Below, one piece after another: positions 22,501 through 34,199 of a stretch of DNA of 64,000 bases. The notes under the pieces were generated by a model. It was not told the origin of the DNA. It did not search any database and worked only from the letters and a program-made list of their open reading frames with translations. A program made the position numbers and the translations under genes. How positions within the stretch are numbered: position 1 is the first letter of the stretch; each line of letters begins with the position of its first letter. The DNA comes from Mesostigma viride (taxonomy: Eukaryota; Streptophyta; Mesostigmatophyceae; Mesostigmatales; Mesostigmataceae): NCBI GenBank assembly GCA_009746045.1, contig RPFO01000199.1, forward strand, positions 783,986 through 847,985, in the 5' to 3' direction.

Positions 22501-25041
22501 TGGCCTAAATATAATCTTCCGCGTTTTGGCCTAGATATAGGGAGCGGCAGCCGACGTATGCTTGGTCAGCCAAGGCGGATGTAGGAGCTGGCCGGTTTCT
22601 ATGCGGACCTCGGGTTCCCGCTTTGTTTCGCAGAGAAATTCCGATGCCCCCAGCGGTTGAACTGCGCAGGCAAGGCTCTCACACATGCACATACCGTGGC
22701 CTTGATCTACCCCACTTGCCTAAACGGAATCCAGCACTGGGGTGGGGACGGTGCATATTCTGGCGCTTGGGGTTACTTCACAACACATAGCACGATATCC
22801 ACGACGAGAACCAAGCGCGTCAGCACCGAATGCACACATGTCCACGTTGAAGACGGGCCCCACGACGCAGAACAAAACGTGATCGCACGGCAAGCATCTC
22901 ACGACGTGAAGACGAGAACGCACGTCCACGTTGTAGACGGGCCCCACGTCGATCTTCTGCGGGCAGTCGCGCCGCACGCGCGCCTTGAAGTCGCCCTTGT
23001 CCTTGACCGTCACGTAGCGCACAAAGATGTCCTCCTCCAGTGTGAACGCAAACTCGCGGCGGGGGAGGTAGCCCGCGTCCGACTGGGGGTGTTTGCCGTC
23101 TGCCGGCACGCAAGGGGGCAGGGGACGCATGGATCGGCTATAATCCGCTCACTGGCAAGCTTCACCGCCACATATGTACCAAACTGCACACAAGCACACA
23201 CACAAGTACGGCCCATGCGGCCATCAGCAAGGCTCCCACTAATGGCTTGCTGGCAGGGGGCCGCGGCGGCGCACGGCTACAGAGATCGGCCGCATACGCC
23301 ACAGGCATCTGATGAATGGCGTGAGTGACACAATCGATGGTCCGCAAATGGTGGTCTGGTGATTCTTGAATGGGCACAAGTGCTACATACATGCGCTTCA
23401 TTGCTACCTGAATGCGCTTTATTGCTGCATAAATGCGCTTTATTGCTGCATAAATGCGCTTTATTGCTGCATAAATGCGCTAGGTGCCACACTGTAGCTG
23501 GCCTTGGCTGCATGGGCGGCCTGCATGGGTCGTAGGACAAAACTGCTACAGTGAACACACTGCTACAGTGACACGGTGTCGGCCGTGGGTGCAGCTATGG
23601 GCTATGTCGGGCGCTCTGCCACACGACGGGTGCTACACAAGCATGGGTGCCACAGAGTGGCTGGTTTCGTAGGCCATGCGTGCGGCTGGCTGCAGGGGTG
23701 GCCTGCATGACAGCTACGTGCATGGCAGCTATGAGCTAGAAAAGTTGAATGACTCTCCATGTGGCCGTCGCGCGGGCTAGCGGGACCCGCCGGTCAGAGT
23801 AGCAAAGAGAAGGCTGCACTAGAAGTAGCCAAGACAAGGTTGCTGTCCGGTTGCACGAGTCGAGACAAAGGCCCGTAACGGCTTGCGGCCGCACCCACCG
23901 TTGCCATAGCTGAGCCACGCACACATCTCTGCAAACGGGAACAGGCGCGCTGCGGCAGGGTGGGGCCAGGGGCGATGGGGGCAGGGGCAATGGGAGAGAC
24001 AAGGGCCGCCAAACCAGAGGGCGGGGGGCATGCATGGGAGAGGTGGCAGCATCAGACACATCGGTGTGAAAAAAGCTAGTTGCATGCAGGTGCACGCAGA
24101 ACTTGGGCGTTTGGAACGCAGAAGAGCAAGGGACTGGGCATGGGTGTATGACTGGGCATGGGTCTATGTGTAGGCCACCAGCCAATAAACTTTTGGCCAA
24201 TAACACCCCTCACCGCAAGTACACTGTTGACGACCACTGGAAAGGTCACTCACATTCGTCACCACAAAGGTGGGGCCCTCAGGCCCCCGACATGGTGCTG
24301 CCTACCTCGCTCGACGTGGTGCTCCCTACCTCGCTAGACGTGGTGCGGTTACCTAGCCCGGTGGCGTGGTGCTGCCCAGGTCAACTAAACATCCCCAACC
24401 TCTGAAACCCAAAGCCCCTACATCAATTGTGATAAGGAGATAACGTGGATATCCTGCACCTAACTAAAAACCGTCCATTGTGATAAGGAGATAACGTGGA
24501 TATCCTGCACCTAACTAAAATCCGTGATAAGGAGATAACGTGGATATCCTGCACCTAACTAAAAACCGTCCATTGTGATAAGGAGATAACGTGGATATCC
24601 TGCACCTAACTAAAAACCGCACTGGGCGCTGACTTGGCAAAATGTCATTAAAAGGGCACTCCCACTGGAACAAGCCTTCACTTACACCAGCTGGACAAGC
24701 CTGGTGTAATTGCAAAGGCCATCAATACATGCCCAGGCAGGGGGGAATGGCTACCAGTTGCTTGGCACAGGACACAGGGCTGGTGGCTATAACAGCCAGA
24801 AATTAATTATAGTTTCCATGTCCAGCGGTATGCGCGCTTTCAAAGGCACAACGTGGCCAATAGGTTGCCCTCCTCGCATGGTATGCCTGGGGTGGAGCCC
24901 TCTCAACGTCGGCGGTGAGGCGACGTGGCGGGCCGTACCGTAGTAGAGCTTCATCATTTCCGTGCTGTAGCCCTCGTGGCCGCTCGCGGCGCTGACACGT
25001 TTTCCTGGCACGGTCCGCGACGGGCTCTCGTCCGTCTCCAT
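11400..25041 (-). CDS. PRIM1: DNA primase small (catalytic) subunit, 13 exons
   Basis: This is the RNA-primer-synthesising subunit of the polymerase alpha-primase complex (nucleus). Exons in coding order: 24939-25041, 23899-23949, 22924-23099, 22157-22234, 17793-17904, 16632-16716, 16046-16097, 15172-15230, 14480-14592, 13643-13854, 13237-13368, 12366-12441, and 11479 down to about 11400. All phases agree. Matches to eukaryotic PriS, in order: [29 protein letters not shown]; catalytic FDVDMTDYDD (both metal-binding Asp); zinc cluster [37 protein letters not shown] (third Asp); [30 protein letters not shown]. Length to the last exon is about 440 aa (human about 420). An in-frame N-terminal extension (QQKKPKLDD, basic, NLS-like) could reach 25091 behind a possible acceptor. 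The 3' end is unclear: the last exon runs without a stop into the 7-bp array, and the first in-frame stop is at 10434-10436. A donor-like GTGCGG after 11406 could remove the array. Confidence 0.9.
11737..11931. repeat. Compound array: 19-nt word plus ATT runs, primase intron 12
   Basis: ATGGAGACGTTCCGATGTA alternates with runs of TTATTA/TTGTTA of varying length, about seven times. The constant word is conserved while the ATT spacers vary in length. Confidence 0.85.
12859..12927. repeat. 13-bp tandem repeat, primase intron 11
   Basis: About five units of CGACCAAACACAG with small changes. Confidence 0.85.
13489..13541. repeat. CAG/CAAC-rich triplet repeat, primase intron 10
   Basis: Irregular CAGCAGCGGCAA-type triplets lie inside the intron between exons 10 and 11. 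Confidence 0.75.
16745..17096. repeat. 42-bp tandem array, primase intron 5
   Basis: About 8.4 units of 42 bp begin ATGGCATCGCCGTATATGCG and continue CGGGGCACGCAAGGACCGTGAG. 42 is a multiple of 3, so a 14-residue repeat stays open on both strands. The array lies within about 30 bp of the exon 6 acceptor, and each unit contains a near copy of that acceptor's GTGCCCCGCGCA context on the minus strand. Confidence 0.95.
17190..17290. repeat. 30-bp tandem repeat, primase intron 5
   Basis: About 3.3 units of 30 bp with the words CACAGGACTGATGTCAA and CACAGGATACCAA. Confidence 0.9.
17974..18988. repeat. G-rich array, units GGGGGCAA/GGGGGGCAA, primase intron 4
   Basis: About 1 kb of G4-6 runs separated by CAA (rarely TAA or ACAA). 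Unit length alternates irregularly among 7, 8 and 9. The plus strand has very high G-quadruplex potential. In the primase transcript it reads as a C-rich (pyrimidine-rich) tract. Long open frames across it are an artefact of composition. Confidence 0.95.
19071..19641. repeat. Hexanucleotide array (GGGGTT)n and (GGGGTC)n, primase intron 4
   Basis: A block of GGGGTT (about 19071-19310), a block of mostly GGGGTC (about 19310-19595), and a return to GGGGTT ending in GGGGTTAGGGTTGGG. Occasional units of 5 bp break the phase. TTGGGG equals the ciliate telomere unit, but here the array is internal to a gene. Confidence 0.95.
19821..21996. repeat. 51-bp satellite, about 43 units, primase intron 4
   Basis: The unit starts GATCCCTAGCCACGATAACA, continues CCCATCGGGTGATATGGG and ends CCCGATCTCATTC. 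ATCGGG and CCCGAT inside each unit are inverted and could pair. Units are nearly identical except at one short site just before the GATCC word, which is TTCG, TATG, TACC or TACG, and at one-base deletions near 20719 and 20872. 51 is a multiple of 3, so both strands stay open. Confidence 0.97.
22264..22295. repeat. Poly-G tract beside primase exon 4
   Basis: Two G runs (7 and about 20) lie about 30-60 bp upstream, in coding sense, of the exon 4 acceptor. In the transcript they form its C-rich pyrimidine tract. Confidence 0.8.
23388..23482. repeat. 21-bp tandem repeat, primase intron 2
   Basis: About 4 units carrying AATGCGCTTTATTGCTGCAT. Confidence 0.85.
24424..24619. repeat. 51-bp tandem repeat, four units, primase intron 1
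   Basis: Units carry GTGATAAGGAGATAACGTGG and ATCCTGCACCTAACTAAAAA. The third unit boundary lacks five bases. The sequence is unrelated to the other 51-bp satellite, although the period is the same. Confidence 0.9.
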
Positions 25042-26465
25042 GGCAGTCCCCTCGGAGTCATCCAGTTTAGGCTTCTTCTGCTGCGGAGCATCTGCAGTGG
25101 GCAGGTGCAGGAATCGCAGGTTCAGGGTGAAAGCTAAGGCTTATTCGGTTTAATGGCAAAAAGCAGTTCGATATGCCGGAGAACTCGGCCACGCGCGCTG
25201 ACCAACAAACTATCTCTCAGCTCATTAGTGGCTGCATGGTGCACGTGATCTGTTTCCTAAATCCACGCCTCGCAACGAGAGACCGAGGGCAGCACACAAG
25301 TCGGCATTCTTGAATAATGCTGGCAAGGAATTCCCCGCTAGGCGGCCATAATTTGCGCAGATAACTTACTTTCTGCTGCACTGCCCCCCATTTCGCTGAT
25401 AAAACTGATGCCGCCGATGTGAGGTTAACCAGCAAACCTTGGTTGGTGCATAAAGCTAAACCAAGCGCCTTAAAAGAGCTCCAACATAGCGTCAAGTCTC
25501 CCCATTCAATCTTTGAAGATGCGACTTTCTCTCTTTCCGTCCCCCCGCCAATTATCTAGTGCTCAAGCATTGCCCGGTGGCAAGGGCAAGGTGATTGTTT
25601 TCAAAGTCACAGCCATCGCTGGTGTTCCCGCCAAGGTTCGAAACTCGATACGTAGGTAAACAGAATTTCCCGCTAATTAACCAGGCACCGCATGATTTCG
25701 CCGCGCCATCCCGCGGTAAAGGCCCTGACTCTTGGAGCTACGGTCGGTGATGTGCTGCATCAGTACAGCTGACCTGCCAAATGAACGTTTGCCACGTGAG
25801 CGCCTGCTTGGTTTTGGATTATTATGTTTGCTGGCGCTCAACATTCCGGATTCCACTGCTGCAGATTTGTCAACGTTCCGCGATCCGTCACGACGTCTTT
25901 CTGCGCTGATTGCGCTCACAAGACAAGGTAATAATATCGATCCAGGGTCGTGCCGGTCGCCACATGCCATGGACCGCGTAGCGTCTACGATAAACGGCCT
26001 TTGAGCGACGTTAGAGTGTTTTTGATGCCATTGTAATAACTATGTTACAATGGCCCTGATCTCCCCTTAATTGTAGTTCTGCGCACGGCGCGCGATTTTG
26101 CATGCTGGGTTCCGGGCCAATTGGGACCTAACTTACCCACACTCCATGGCTTGCGTTCGTGCATTATATTACCCGCAAATGGCATCCTAAGATAGCCTGT
26201 GTAAAATTGTAAGCAATCCATGTTGAAGGTTTGTGCATTTTGATTGGGGGGACCACCCCGCTAAAGTACTGCGGACCATGTAATTTGAATAGATATCCGT
26301 GCACCTTGGAGCCTATGATGACAGCAACGCGCTGAACGTAGCTGCAAGTGGAATTTCTGCCCACGGCGTTCACCACGCCAAGGGCTGTCTACGTTGTACC
26401 GAATTCTCAAGGACCTCTTACTCCCACGCAATTCGGAGGCGTTTTGTCCGGTGCCCTCCTGAAAC
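25042..26465. promoter_or_regulatory. Shared intergenic region between divergent primase and two-TM genes
   Basis: The 1.4 kb separates the two start codons and should contain both 5' UTRs and promoters. It is less GC-rich than the exons. I see no obvious core-promoter motif, repeat array or convincing open frame. Part of an upstream primase exon could lie here. Confidence 0.45.
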
Positions 26466-29400
26466 ATGCCGTACCGGCACACACCTGCCGAGGACCAGGT
26501 TGATGACGATACAAGGACCCATAGATGCGCCCTGGCGTCCTTGGTCTTGGCGGTGATGTTAATTGTCGTCGGGTTCACGTTTATTTTCAGGGCGGATTTC
26601 GACCGGCAGCACGAGAACGAGATCGCGAAGTACAATGCGGCGGTCCGCGCTTGGAACACCAGTCACGCCCTTATTTTCAACGAGACGGCCTGGGAGCTGC
26701 GTGCCGGCGACCTGGTCGTGAAGCTCCACGTGAATAACAGTGTAAGTGTGCAGGGCAGCCCAAGGGAATTTTTTAATAAAACCCTTGGCTCCAGTTCATG
26801 CAGGGATGTAATTGGCTGATAGCAATTGCTTCTCCCACTAGTCACATGCTCTTCTAATTGCTGCCTATAATTGGTCTCAGAATAGTATGTAACGGCAGCA
26901 CAGAAACCCATGAGAATTCAGCGCGTCGATTCCATTCCTGTTGTCACGTCAGGGCTCACTCACCGATGTTCACTTGTCATCTCCTCTGTAACCTGTATCG
27001 GTTTGTGAGCTGTGTGTGCTGGACCAGCGCTCATCCTCACACCACTCCCCACCCCTCGTCATATGCATGCGTCCTGTCCTCCTGTTGTACCGTCCGCCAG
27101 CAAGACGTGCTGGCCGACCGTGACCCCCACATCCTGCCGGCCTCTGGCGTCAAGTTTGAGGCCGAGAGCTTGCTGCCCCCCGAGCTGCTCTCCGGTCCGG
27201 ATGCCCTAGCCAGCACGCGCGAGATGTTCCTCGAGCGGCAGTACACGCTGGTGGGCACGTCCCTGGCCACGGGCGACGTCTCCCAGATGTCCCTGGGCAG
27301 CTTCCCGCTGGTGCGCAAGCTGGCGCACCGCACGCCCGGGTGGAAGGGTGGGTGGGGGGGGCCCGTTACCCTCTGACGGTAGTGGTCTGTGGTGGTAAGA
27401 GTAGGCTGCCACGATGAACTGTATGCAGGACGCTAACAGGTCAAAGGTCCTGCATATGAATCCTGGCAGCAGCCCTCTCCGATACTATCGCGCCATGCTG
27501 TACAATGATTGTGTGGACAACAACACATTGACCCAGGCCTGCCCACGTCACACTGCTGCACATGCATGGTCATGTACAGCAGAAATAGAGTGACCGCCCC
27601 ATTGTATCGATATCTCTACATACACCCCATGGCATCCCGCCCACCTCTCTCCCATTCCCTAGCTCTCGTTTACCTCTGGGTGGTAGCTTTGCGGGCCACC
27701 TTGTCCAAGCAGTAGTGGATCATTATTTATCGCCCCCCTGCCCGCCCGCCCGCCCGCCCGCCCGCCCACCCGCCCGCCCGCCCGCCCGCCCGCCCGCCCG
27801 CCCACCCACCCACCCACCCGCCCGCCCGCCCACCCACCCACCCACCCACCCGCCCGCCCGCCCGCCCGCCCGCCCGCCCGCCCGCCCGCCCGCCCGCCCG
27901 CCCGCCCACCCGCCCGCCCGCCGCCCGCCCGCCCGCCCGCGCCCGCCCACCCACCCACCCACCCGCCCGCCCGCCCACCCACCCACCCACCCCCCGCCCG
28001 CCCGCCCGCCGCCCGCCCGCCCGCCCGCCCGCCCGCCCGCCCGCCCGCCCGCCCGCCCGCCCGCCCGCCCGCCCGCCCGCCGCCCGCCCGCCCGCCCGCC
28101 CGCCGCCCGCCCGCCGCCCGCCCGCCCGCCGCCCGCCCGCCTGCCCGCCCGCCCGCCCGCCCGCCCGCCCGCCCGCCCGCCCGCCCGCCCGCCCGCCCGC
28201 GCCACCCACCCACCCACCCATCCTTTTCCCCCCTGTCGGCGCCTGGTCTCCGCAACGCATGGAATCCATCACGTAGGTTCAGCTTCTCACGCACGCACAT
28301 GCACACACATTCGCACCCATACAAGCAAAACCTCCCAGCTGCCCTCGGTGCCCCTGCCCACTGGTTCACCAGGCTACGTCCCAGCATGGCTGGGTGTACT
28401 GCCTGCCAAACTTGCTAACGAAAGCAACTTTATCTCTGCCCTTGTTTGCACCACCCCTTGGTGTCATGTCTCCCCTCCGGCCCCTTCCCCCCTCAGTCTG
28501 CCGCAACTCTGAGCTGGGCTATTGGACGTGTGAGCTCAGCACCATGTGCACGTGCGAGATCTACACAGTGAGTAGAGGGACCGTGGCAGACCGGTAGAGT
28601 GACCGAGGCAGACCGATAGAGTGACCGAGGCAGACCGGTAGAGTGACAGTGCGAGGTACGTGCTTGGGCCGAGAGGACCATGGGCTAGGAACATGGTCAG
28701 TGCTGGGTAGCTGGCAAGGTGTGTACGGGTACCATTGCCAAGATGTCCGCAGGCAGGCAGGCGGGAACGTGGGCTGACAGGCAGGTTGGTAGGCGGGCGG
28801 TTGGGTAGAGGCATGCCGCAGCTATTTCTGGGGTGCACCGCATGGAGAGCTTCTAATAACCGAATGCATGAGTTCGGGGCATGGGCTTGCAGCACGTGTG
28901 GGTTTACGCATGGCGCTCGGGCCCAGGCCTGTCGCGAAACAATCCTGTAGAGCAATGTGGGGGCTATGGCCGTTGACATGAGCTATGTTTCCGATAGCAA
29001 AGTCAAGTATGCTGAACAGTGCGTCGTGGAAAACTGCGGTGTGGCTGCGACAAGGGCCGCAGGCCCTTCACGCGTCCGATGCGATGCATGTCTTCAAGGG
29101 GGCAAGCACATGAAGCACGTCTGCGTGCCCACAGGTGAATCCGCAGGTCCCCACGGCTTGGTGCATGCTGCTTGGCGGTGTTCGAACCGAGAGGTGCCAT
29201 GGTGCATGCCCATGCCCACTGTGCGGCGCAACATGCTCGCCCTCACTCTCGGATGAGAAACATGGATCCAAGCAACCCCTGGGTGGAATCCGATGCCCCC
29301 GCGGCGCTCACCCAGCCCAGCCTGTGCCGCTGACTCGATCAATGCCACTGCCATCACCGTGATGACGTGTGTCGCCATCATCCCACCCCCGCCGCCCCCA

Positions 29401-30479
29401 CCCGCACCAGATGGTGTCCACGATGTGCCTGCAAGTGCGGCTGTTGGCAGACGCGGCGGCCCCCAGCGGCGCACGATGGGCGCTCAGCAACCAGTACGGC
29501 GGCTATGGCTGCGACGCGCAGCATTACTGGACGCCGACACTGTACAAGCGCGTGCCGGCGCCGCCCGACGGCCAGCCTCCGCTGATGTCATCGCAGTTCT
29601 CACAGCTGCGGATACGCAGCAGGTGGGGAGTGGGAGAAATTTGATGCGCCTGGCGTGCCCCTTGCCCTCTGTGATGCGTGTCGATGGCCGCCATATCTTG
29701 TTTTTAACTTTTTTTTTTCTTGATTGACTTTCATAATGCAGTAATTGAGTGTGCGAGTGAGTGAATGTGTTAACTTTCGGAATGCCGTGTCATTCAGGGT
29801 GCCGCCACGTACGTTGCTCCACAGTGGCGCGCGCCTGCAGTAGCATGCGAGGGGGGCAGGTGCCAGTAGGGCCGCCGCATGTCTGCTCTGGTCTGGCATG
29901 GGAGCATGCCTCTCCCATGGCATGGCATGCTTCTTCTGCGGCTAGGGAATGGACCCCCTGCCAGGGCCACGGCTTGGGAATGTCCCGCCTCGTCCATCCC
30001 GTGCATGTGCATGCGCATGCATATGGCCGCATGCCTATGTTCACCTGCCCCACCACCCTGTGTGTATTGCTGACCGTGATCTGACCCCTTATCGGCCAGC
30101 ACAACACCCATCGGCTGGCCACAGAATGACCCTCAACCCCTCTCCTTCATTAACACATCACCACACAACTATCTCCGCCCGCGTTTCTGCCCCCCCCCCT
30201 CCCCCACCTACATGCAGCATGGACCCCTACCTGCTGGCCATGAACATGACACATGGCGCGCTCTACTTTGCCGCCATGTCGGCCGAGGAGAACGCGGTGG
30301 GTGCGGCACTGCTGGTGATCGCGTTCGTGCTAATGCTGCCGCCGCTCATCGTGTTCGGACCGCTGGTCTTTGACGCGTGGCAGCGGCGGCGGCGGCGGCA
30401 CGAGTACAGTCGGGGGCTGGACACCGAGGCGAAGGGGGGGGGGCCCACGGGCATTATCGGCAGGTTCCAGCAGCTGTGA
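26466..30479 (+). CDS. Unrecognised protein with two membrane segments, 5 exons
   Basis: Exons 26466-26741, 27101-27347, 28497-28567, 29411-29622 and 30218-30479 (TGA) join in frame (phases 0, 1, 0, 2; donors GTAAGT, GTGGGT, GTGAGT, GTGGGG) to give about 355 aa. Residues about 21-41 (CALASLVLAVMLIVVGFTFI) form one membrane helix. A hydrophilic domain of about 230 residues follows, with possible N-glycosylation sites (NTS, NET) and a Cys cluster (VCRN, TCEL, MCTCEIY, MCLQV, GYGCD). A second helix lies near the C-terminus (GAALLVIAFVLMLPPLIVFG), followed by a basic tail (AWQRRRRRHEYSR). The conserved-looking block SMDPYLLAMNMTHGALYF precedes it. A lumenal or extracellular loop held between two helices is inferred. 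I do not recognise the family. The gene is divergent from primase. Confidence 0.75.
27731..28221. repeat. CCCG/CCCA tetranucleotide array in intron 2 of the two-TM gene
   Basis: About 490 bp of CCCG units with interspersed CCCA blocks fill much of the intron and stay open in several frames. The minus strand is G-rich. Exons 2 and 3 flank it. Confidence 0.95.
28569..28648. repeat. 22-bp tandem repeat at the start of intron 3 of the two-TM gene
   Basis: About 3.5 units of GGTAGAGTGACCGAGGCAGACC. The first unit overlaps the GTGAGT donor itself. Confidence 0.8.
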
Positions 30480-32310
30480 CCGAGGGGGTGGCGGTCATGG
30501 TGTGGTTGGGTTCTGAATCATGGACTCATGGTGTGGTCTAGTTCCAGCATGACGAGCCACGGTGGTGGTGGGAACCAAAACGCTGATGTCAGCAGTGCCG
30601 CTCCAGTCCATGTGGGGCGGCAGCGGTGACGTGGTTGTCACTGCTGTGCTTGTTGTCGTTACCCAGGACGCTACTGGACCTGATCGCGTGTGCCGCAAAC
30701 ATCCCAAGTTTGAAGTGGTGTTGCCCCGATGGCGGCGGTGGGCCATGGTGGCCTCCATGAGGCTGACGTGTGCGAGCATCCATGGCCACCATGCCTCGGA
30801 TGGCAGGCCATGTGCGGGGGATGGGCAGGCCATGGGCATGGGTTGACAGAAATCCTTGTGGTGGGCTGCGGTGCCTACACCCTGCACCCTAGAACGTACA
30901 CCCTATAGCCGGCACACTGGACAGCGGAAAGGCCTGTGCTGCTTTTCCTGCATGTCTGTTCCTGTCCTGTGGGCGATCTTTCCTCCCCTTGAGAGAATGT
31001 GGTCTCTCCTTGGGACACTGCGCCGAGACTCCTCCGGGCAGCTGCCTGTGAAGGGGTGGAACGGGGAAGCGTTGGAGAGAGATACATGGGATGGGCAGCG
31101 ACAGGGGGCGCGGGGGCGCGGGGGCGCGAACCACCGCGCGATCCAATGGGGAAGCCCATCCCCACGTTGCGAGAAACTGCAGGGTGCGGATGTCGCCCCC
31201 TTGGATGGCTGTGGGCAATTGGACCCAGGTGGCCCGTTATTGGCAGAATGCTGTGGGGACAGGTCCGCGGTCCGCTGATGTCCGCCCAGGATGTATATAT
31301 GCTGTACCTGTAAACTATCATTCCCTCAACGCGACAATGGCACGGTCGAGGTGCAGGTTATGTGACCGGCTGCCCCCCGTAGGGGTGCTGGGGGGGCCAT
31401 CGGGCTGTACACGTCGGCTCTTGCTACGCTCACTCGTCCCAGCCACGGGGTGGGGCCAGCGGGACGCCTTGCCAAGGGATCCATGCCACTGAATCCTTCA
31501 GGTCATGGGTGTGGGGCAGGCCATGCCTGTGCGTCTCGAGCACGTGTGTGTGCCTGCTGAGTGGTTGACCCTCGCCCTGTACCCTGCCTGCACCCTGGCC
31601 TGCACCCTGACCTGCGCCGATGCACGCTGGTCCTGTCCCGTGCAAGCATGCTTAAAGGACGATGACAGCATGAGTTGGATGGATGGATGGACCATGGTGT
31701 TCGCTCATCGTGTGAGACAAGCGAGGGATCCGACCAGCCACGGGTAGGATGGGTTGCCTCATGGTGGAAGTCATGGCAATTGATGCTGAGGGGCCTTACA
31801 GGTGCCCCCACTGCCATGCTGGGTGGTGGGCTCAGTTTCTGCCGATGTGATGACGGTACGGGGCCATTCTTGGCAGACTGGGCATTGAAGGCGCATAGCA
31901 TGGACTGTACTAATTGATGGAGTGCAGTGTATGGGATAAAATCTCTCGAGTCGTTGACGGTGTTGCAAACTGTCGCCTTTTGCGTGTAATTTTGCGTAAG
32001 TTTGCAAGGGGGTACAACAGGAATACGTGTTCCATGTGATCACTCTTTTCTGGGTGTCAAAGGCACCACTCGGTGGATCTACTGGCCAGTAATGGCCCTC
32101 AAGTCAAAGGATGTACCCATGTTGTTATTGGGCGAGGCGTGCGGTGTGTGTACACAAGCAGTCAAGCCCTGGCATTTCATAAACAAAACAACATCGTGAT
32201 TCGGTGCCAGTGGCAGCGTGTGCACGTGCAAAAGTGGCGTTAGTGAGGGTGGTGTCGCTTGCGAATCTACATACGAGCTGCAAGTTGAAATTTTTCGTAT
32301 TTGTAAATAA
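30480..32310. other. Intergenic stretch, no gene recognised
   Basis: 3' UTR of the two-TM gene, then about 1.7 kb of mixed sequence with short overlapping frames in all six readings and no domain signal. Confidence 0.45.
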
Positions 32311-32460
32311 ATGCAGTCTGTTTCATTCATGTTAGATTCTCTGGAAATGGTAACAGATAAAGAAGAGGAATCACGTACGGCTGTATTCACTGTATGGACG
32401 GGTACCGCGAAGTTTTTCGGCGCAACAATTAAAGTTCGCGCCAGGCCGGACGGTCTGTCA
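32311..32460 (+). other. Possible orphan exon
   Basis: ATG at 32311 opens 50 codons (with TVWTGTAKFFGATIKVRARP) and ends exactly at a GTAAGT donor. Codon use is AT-richer than in the sure genes. No partner exon was found, and a SINE insertion begins 70 bp downstream. Confidence 0.2.
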
Positions 32461-32520
32461 GTAAGTCGTTGCTCCTGTATGCGTACGTGGGGAGCCACTG
32501 AGCATTATATAACCCGTAGG

Positions 32521-32777
32521 ATGGTGGTGCAGGTGGAGGTTATTGGCCCTGAGGATAGCCGCTACACTACCGCCTCGTCTGCCATTACAGTAGAGGACAG
32601 CTCGGATGAGATTACATCCCCATGGCCATCGAGTGATCGGTTGGGGCATGATGCAGACGATATTTGTTTAAACTTTTGTGTAATTATTTTTTCTAATGAG
32701 ATTAGCATAGTGCTCCGTGGCATGCCTTTGCGCATGACACGCAAGTACTTACCTACTTACTTACTTATGGTGGTGCA
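32521..32777 (+). mobile_element. SINE-like element, longest copy, with 11-bp TSD
   Basis: ATGGTGGTGCA at 32521-32531 is repeated at 32767-32777. Between them 235 bp start GGTGGAGGTTATTGG and end with ACACGCAAGTAC plus a TTAC-type tail. No coding capacity. A simple tail plus a TSD fits target-primed reverse transcription by a LINE. Confidence 0.75.
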
Positions 32778-32907
32778 TGCAGTGGCGAACTCTAATCTAC
32801 CGGGGCTAGGTCAATCATGAGACATCACGCGCATGCATGACCAGCTCAGGCAAGAAATCTGGAGAAATAATTAATTAATTTATTAAACACACGCTCCAGG
32901 AGTCAAG

Positions 32908-33190
32908 GAGCACAATAAAATTAAATTATAACATGACTCCGTTGGGAGACCATGTAGCACATATTCCATTGCTAGTCGATGGGTGGGGTCGAGCGAAGCG
33001 GCGAAACCTAACTAAGCTAACTCTAAGCTAATTAAGGCTACAAAAACCCTAGCTACTGGACGTCAGCAACGCCCCCCTTCCTCCTGGGGTGGGGGGGCTT
33101 GCCCACAGGGGCTGGCCGCTGGCGTGTGGGCCTGGACAATGGTCTGCCACCTCTTCTTGTCCTGCATAGCAGTCCGAGCAAGAGAGAGGG
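32908..33190 (-). mobile_element. LINE family A 3' end
   Basis: On the minus strand: end of ORF2 (CKTRWQ-type region, about 33190-33065), family A 3' UTR, terminal hairpin at about 32938-32950 and an AT tail. Strongly 5'-truncated. Confidence 0.7.
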
Positions 33191-34150
33191 AGGAAATCAA
33201 TATACATAACTTCGTTGGTAGAATACGTAACACATGGCCCTGAGAAGGGGGCCTATATATGGTTTTTAGTACATTCTGGGCTACAACATGCTGGTGGGGG
33301 GTGTAAACAGCCACCTGCTCTGGGTGCACTACTAGGTGCACCTGCACCTCCATGCATTCCAACAGCTAAGGTGCGCACATGGGGTGGAAGATGATTGTGG
33401 CTAGGCAAAAGCTTAGTAGCGGAAGGGGCTTTGCTGAGTAGAGTAGTTAGGGCTTTCTAGACTAGATAGCTTAGAGTCTCTGGGTGCACAAAGTGTACCT
33501 GCACCACCATTAATGAATGAATTAGTTACATAACTCCGTTGGGAGTATATGTAGCACATATCCCGGAGAAGGGGCATATTATGGCTTTTAATACATTCTG
33601 GGCTACTTCCTGCAAGAGTGGAATGTAAGCTACCCTTGCTCTAGGTGCACCAAGGGCACCTGCACCACCATGTTGTCTCGGGGCTCAACCCAACTAAGGG
33701 GTCCCGGCATGGGGGGGGAAGATCATCATGGCTATACAAGAGCGGGGGCATGGCTTCTCAACAGAGAGCGTCTCTCTGCATAGGCATAGCATGGCTAAAT
33801 TCTTAATGCTACATCCATGGGAGGTCCCATTATAGGCATGGCTTGGCTAAATGCTGAAGGCATCATCCATGGGGGCCATTATGGGCGCACATGCGCGTGG
33901 GCCACATGCTAGGCTAAGCCTGACTAATCAGCACTATTATACTGTATATATTCCCTAGTCTGAGGTGGCAGGCGGCGGTGCCTGCCAGGGCTTGTGGTCA
34001 CCGTGGATGACAGCGCCCCCCTCCAGTATACCGGCTTCCCCCCTGCGCTCTGCATGCTGGAGCTTAAAAGGTATCTAGGTCGGCCATAGCTCGCGTCGCC
34101 GCTGTCTGTTGCTGGGCCAGGGTCAAGTCGTCGTCCAGCGTGAAGCGAGT
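33191..34150 (-). mobile_element. ORF1-only element (family A), stacked 3' portions and ORF1 C-terminus
   Basis: Two 3' UTR copies lie one behind the other, with terminal words near 33206-33220 and 33531-33545. The second continues into the ORF1 C-terminus (FTLDDDLTL-type codons in about 33950-34150). A short family A LINE UTR piece sits between them at about 33410-33478. Confidence 0.6.
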
Positions 34151-34199
34151 CCCCGACGAGCCAGATGGCCGCAGGCTTCAAAGCCGAGATCTGCTGCTG

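Noticed and set aside
27715-28512. Pro/Ala-rich and Gly/Arg-rich open frames
   Set aside because: They arise from the CCCG array in an intron.
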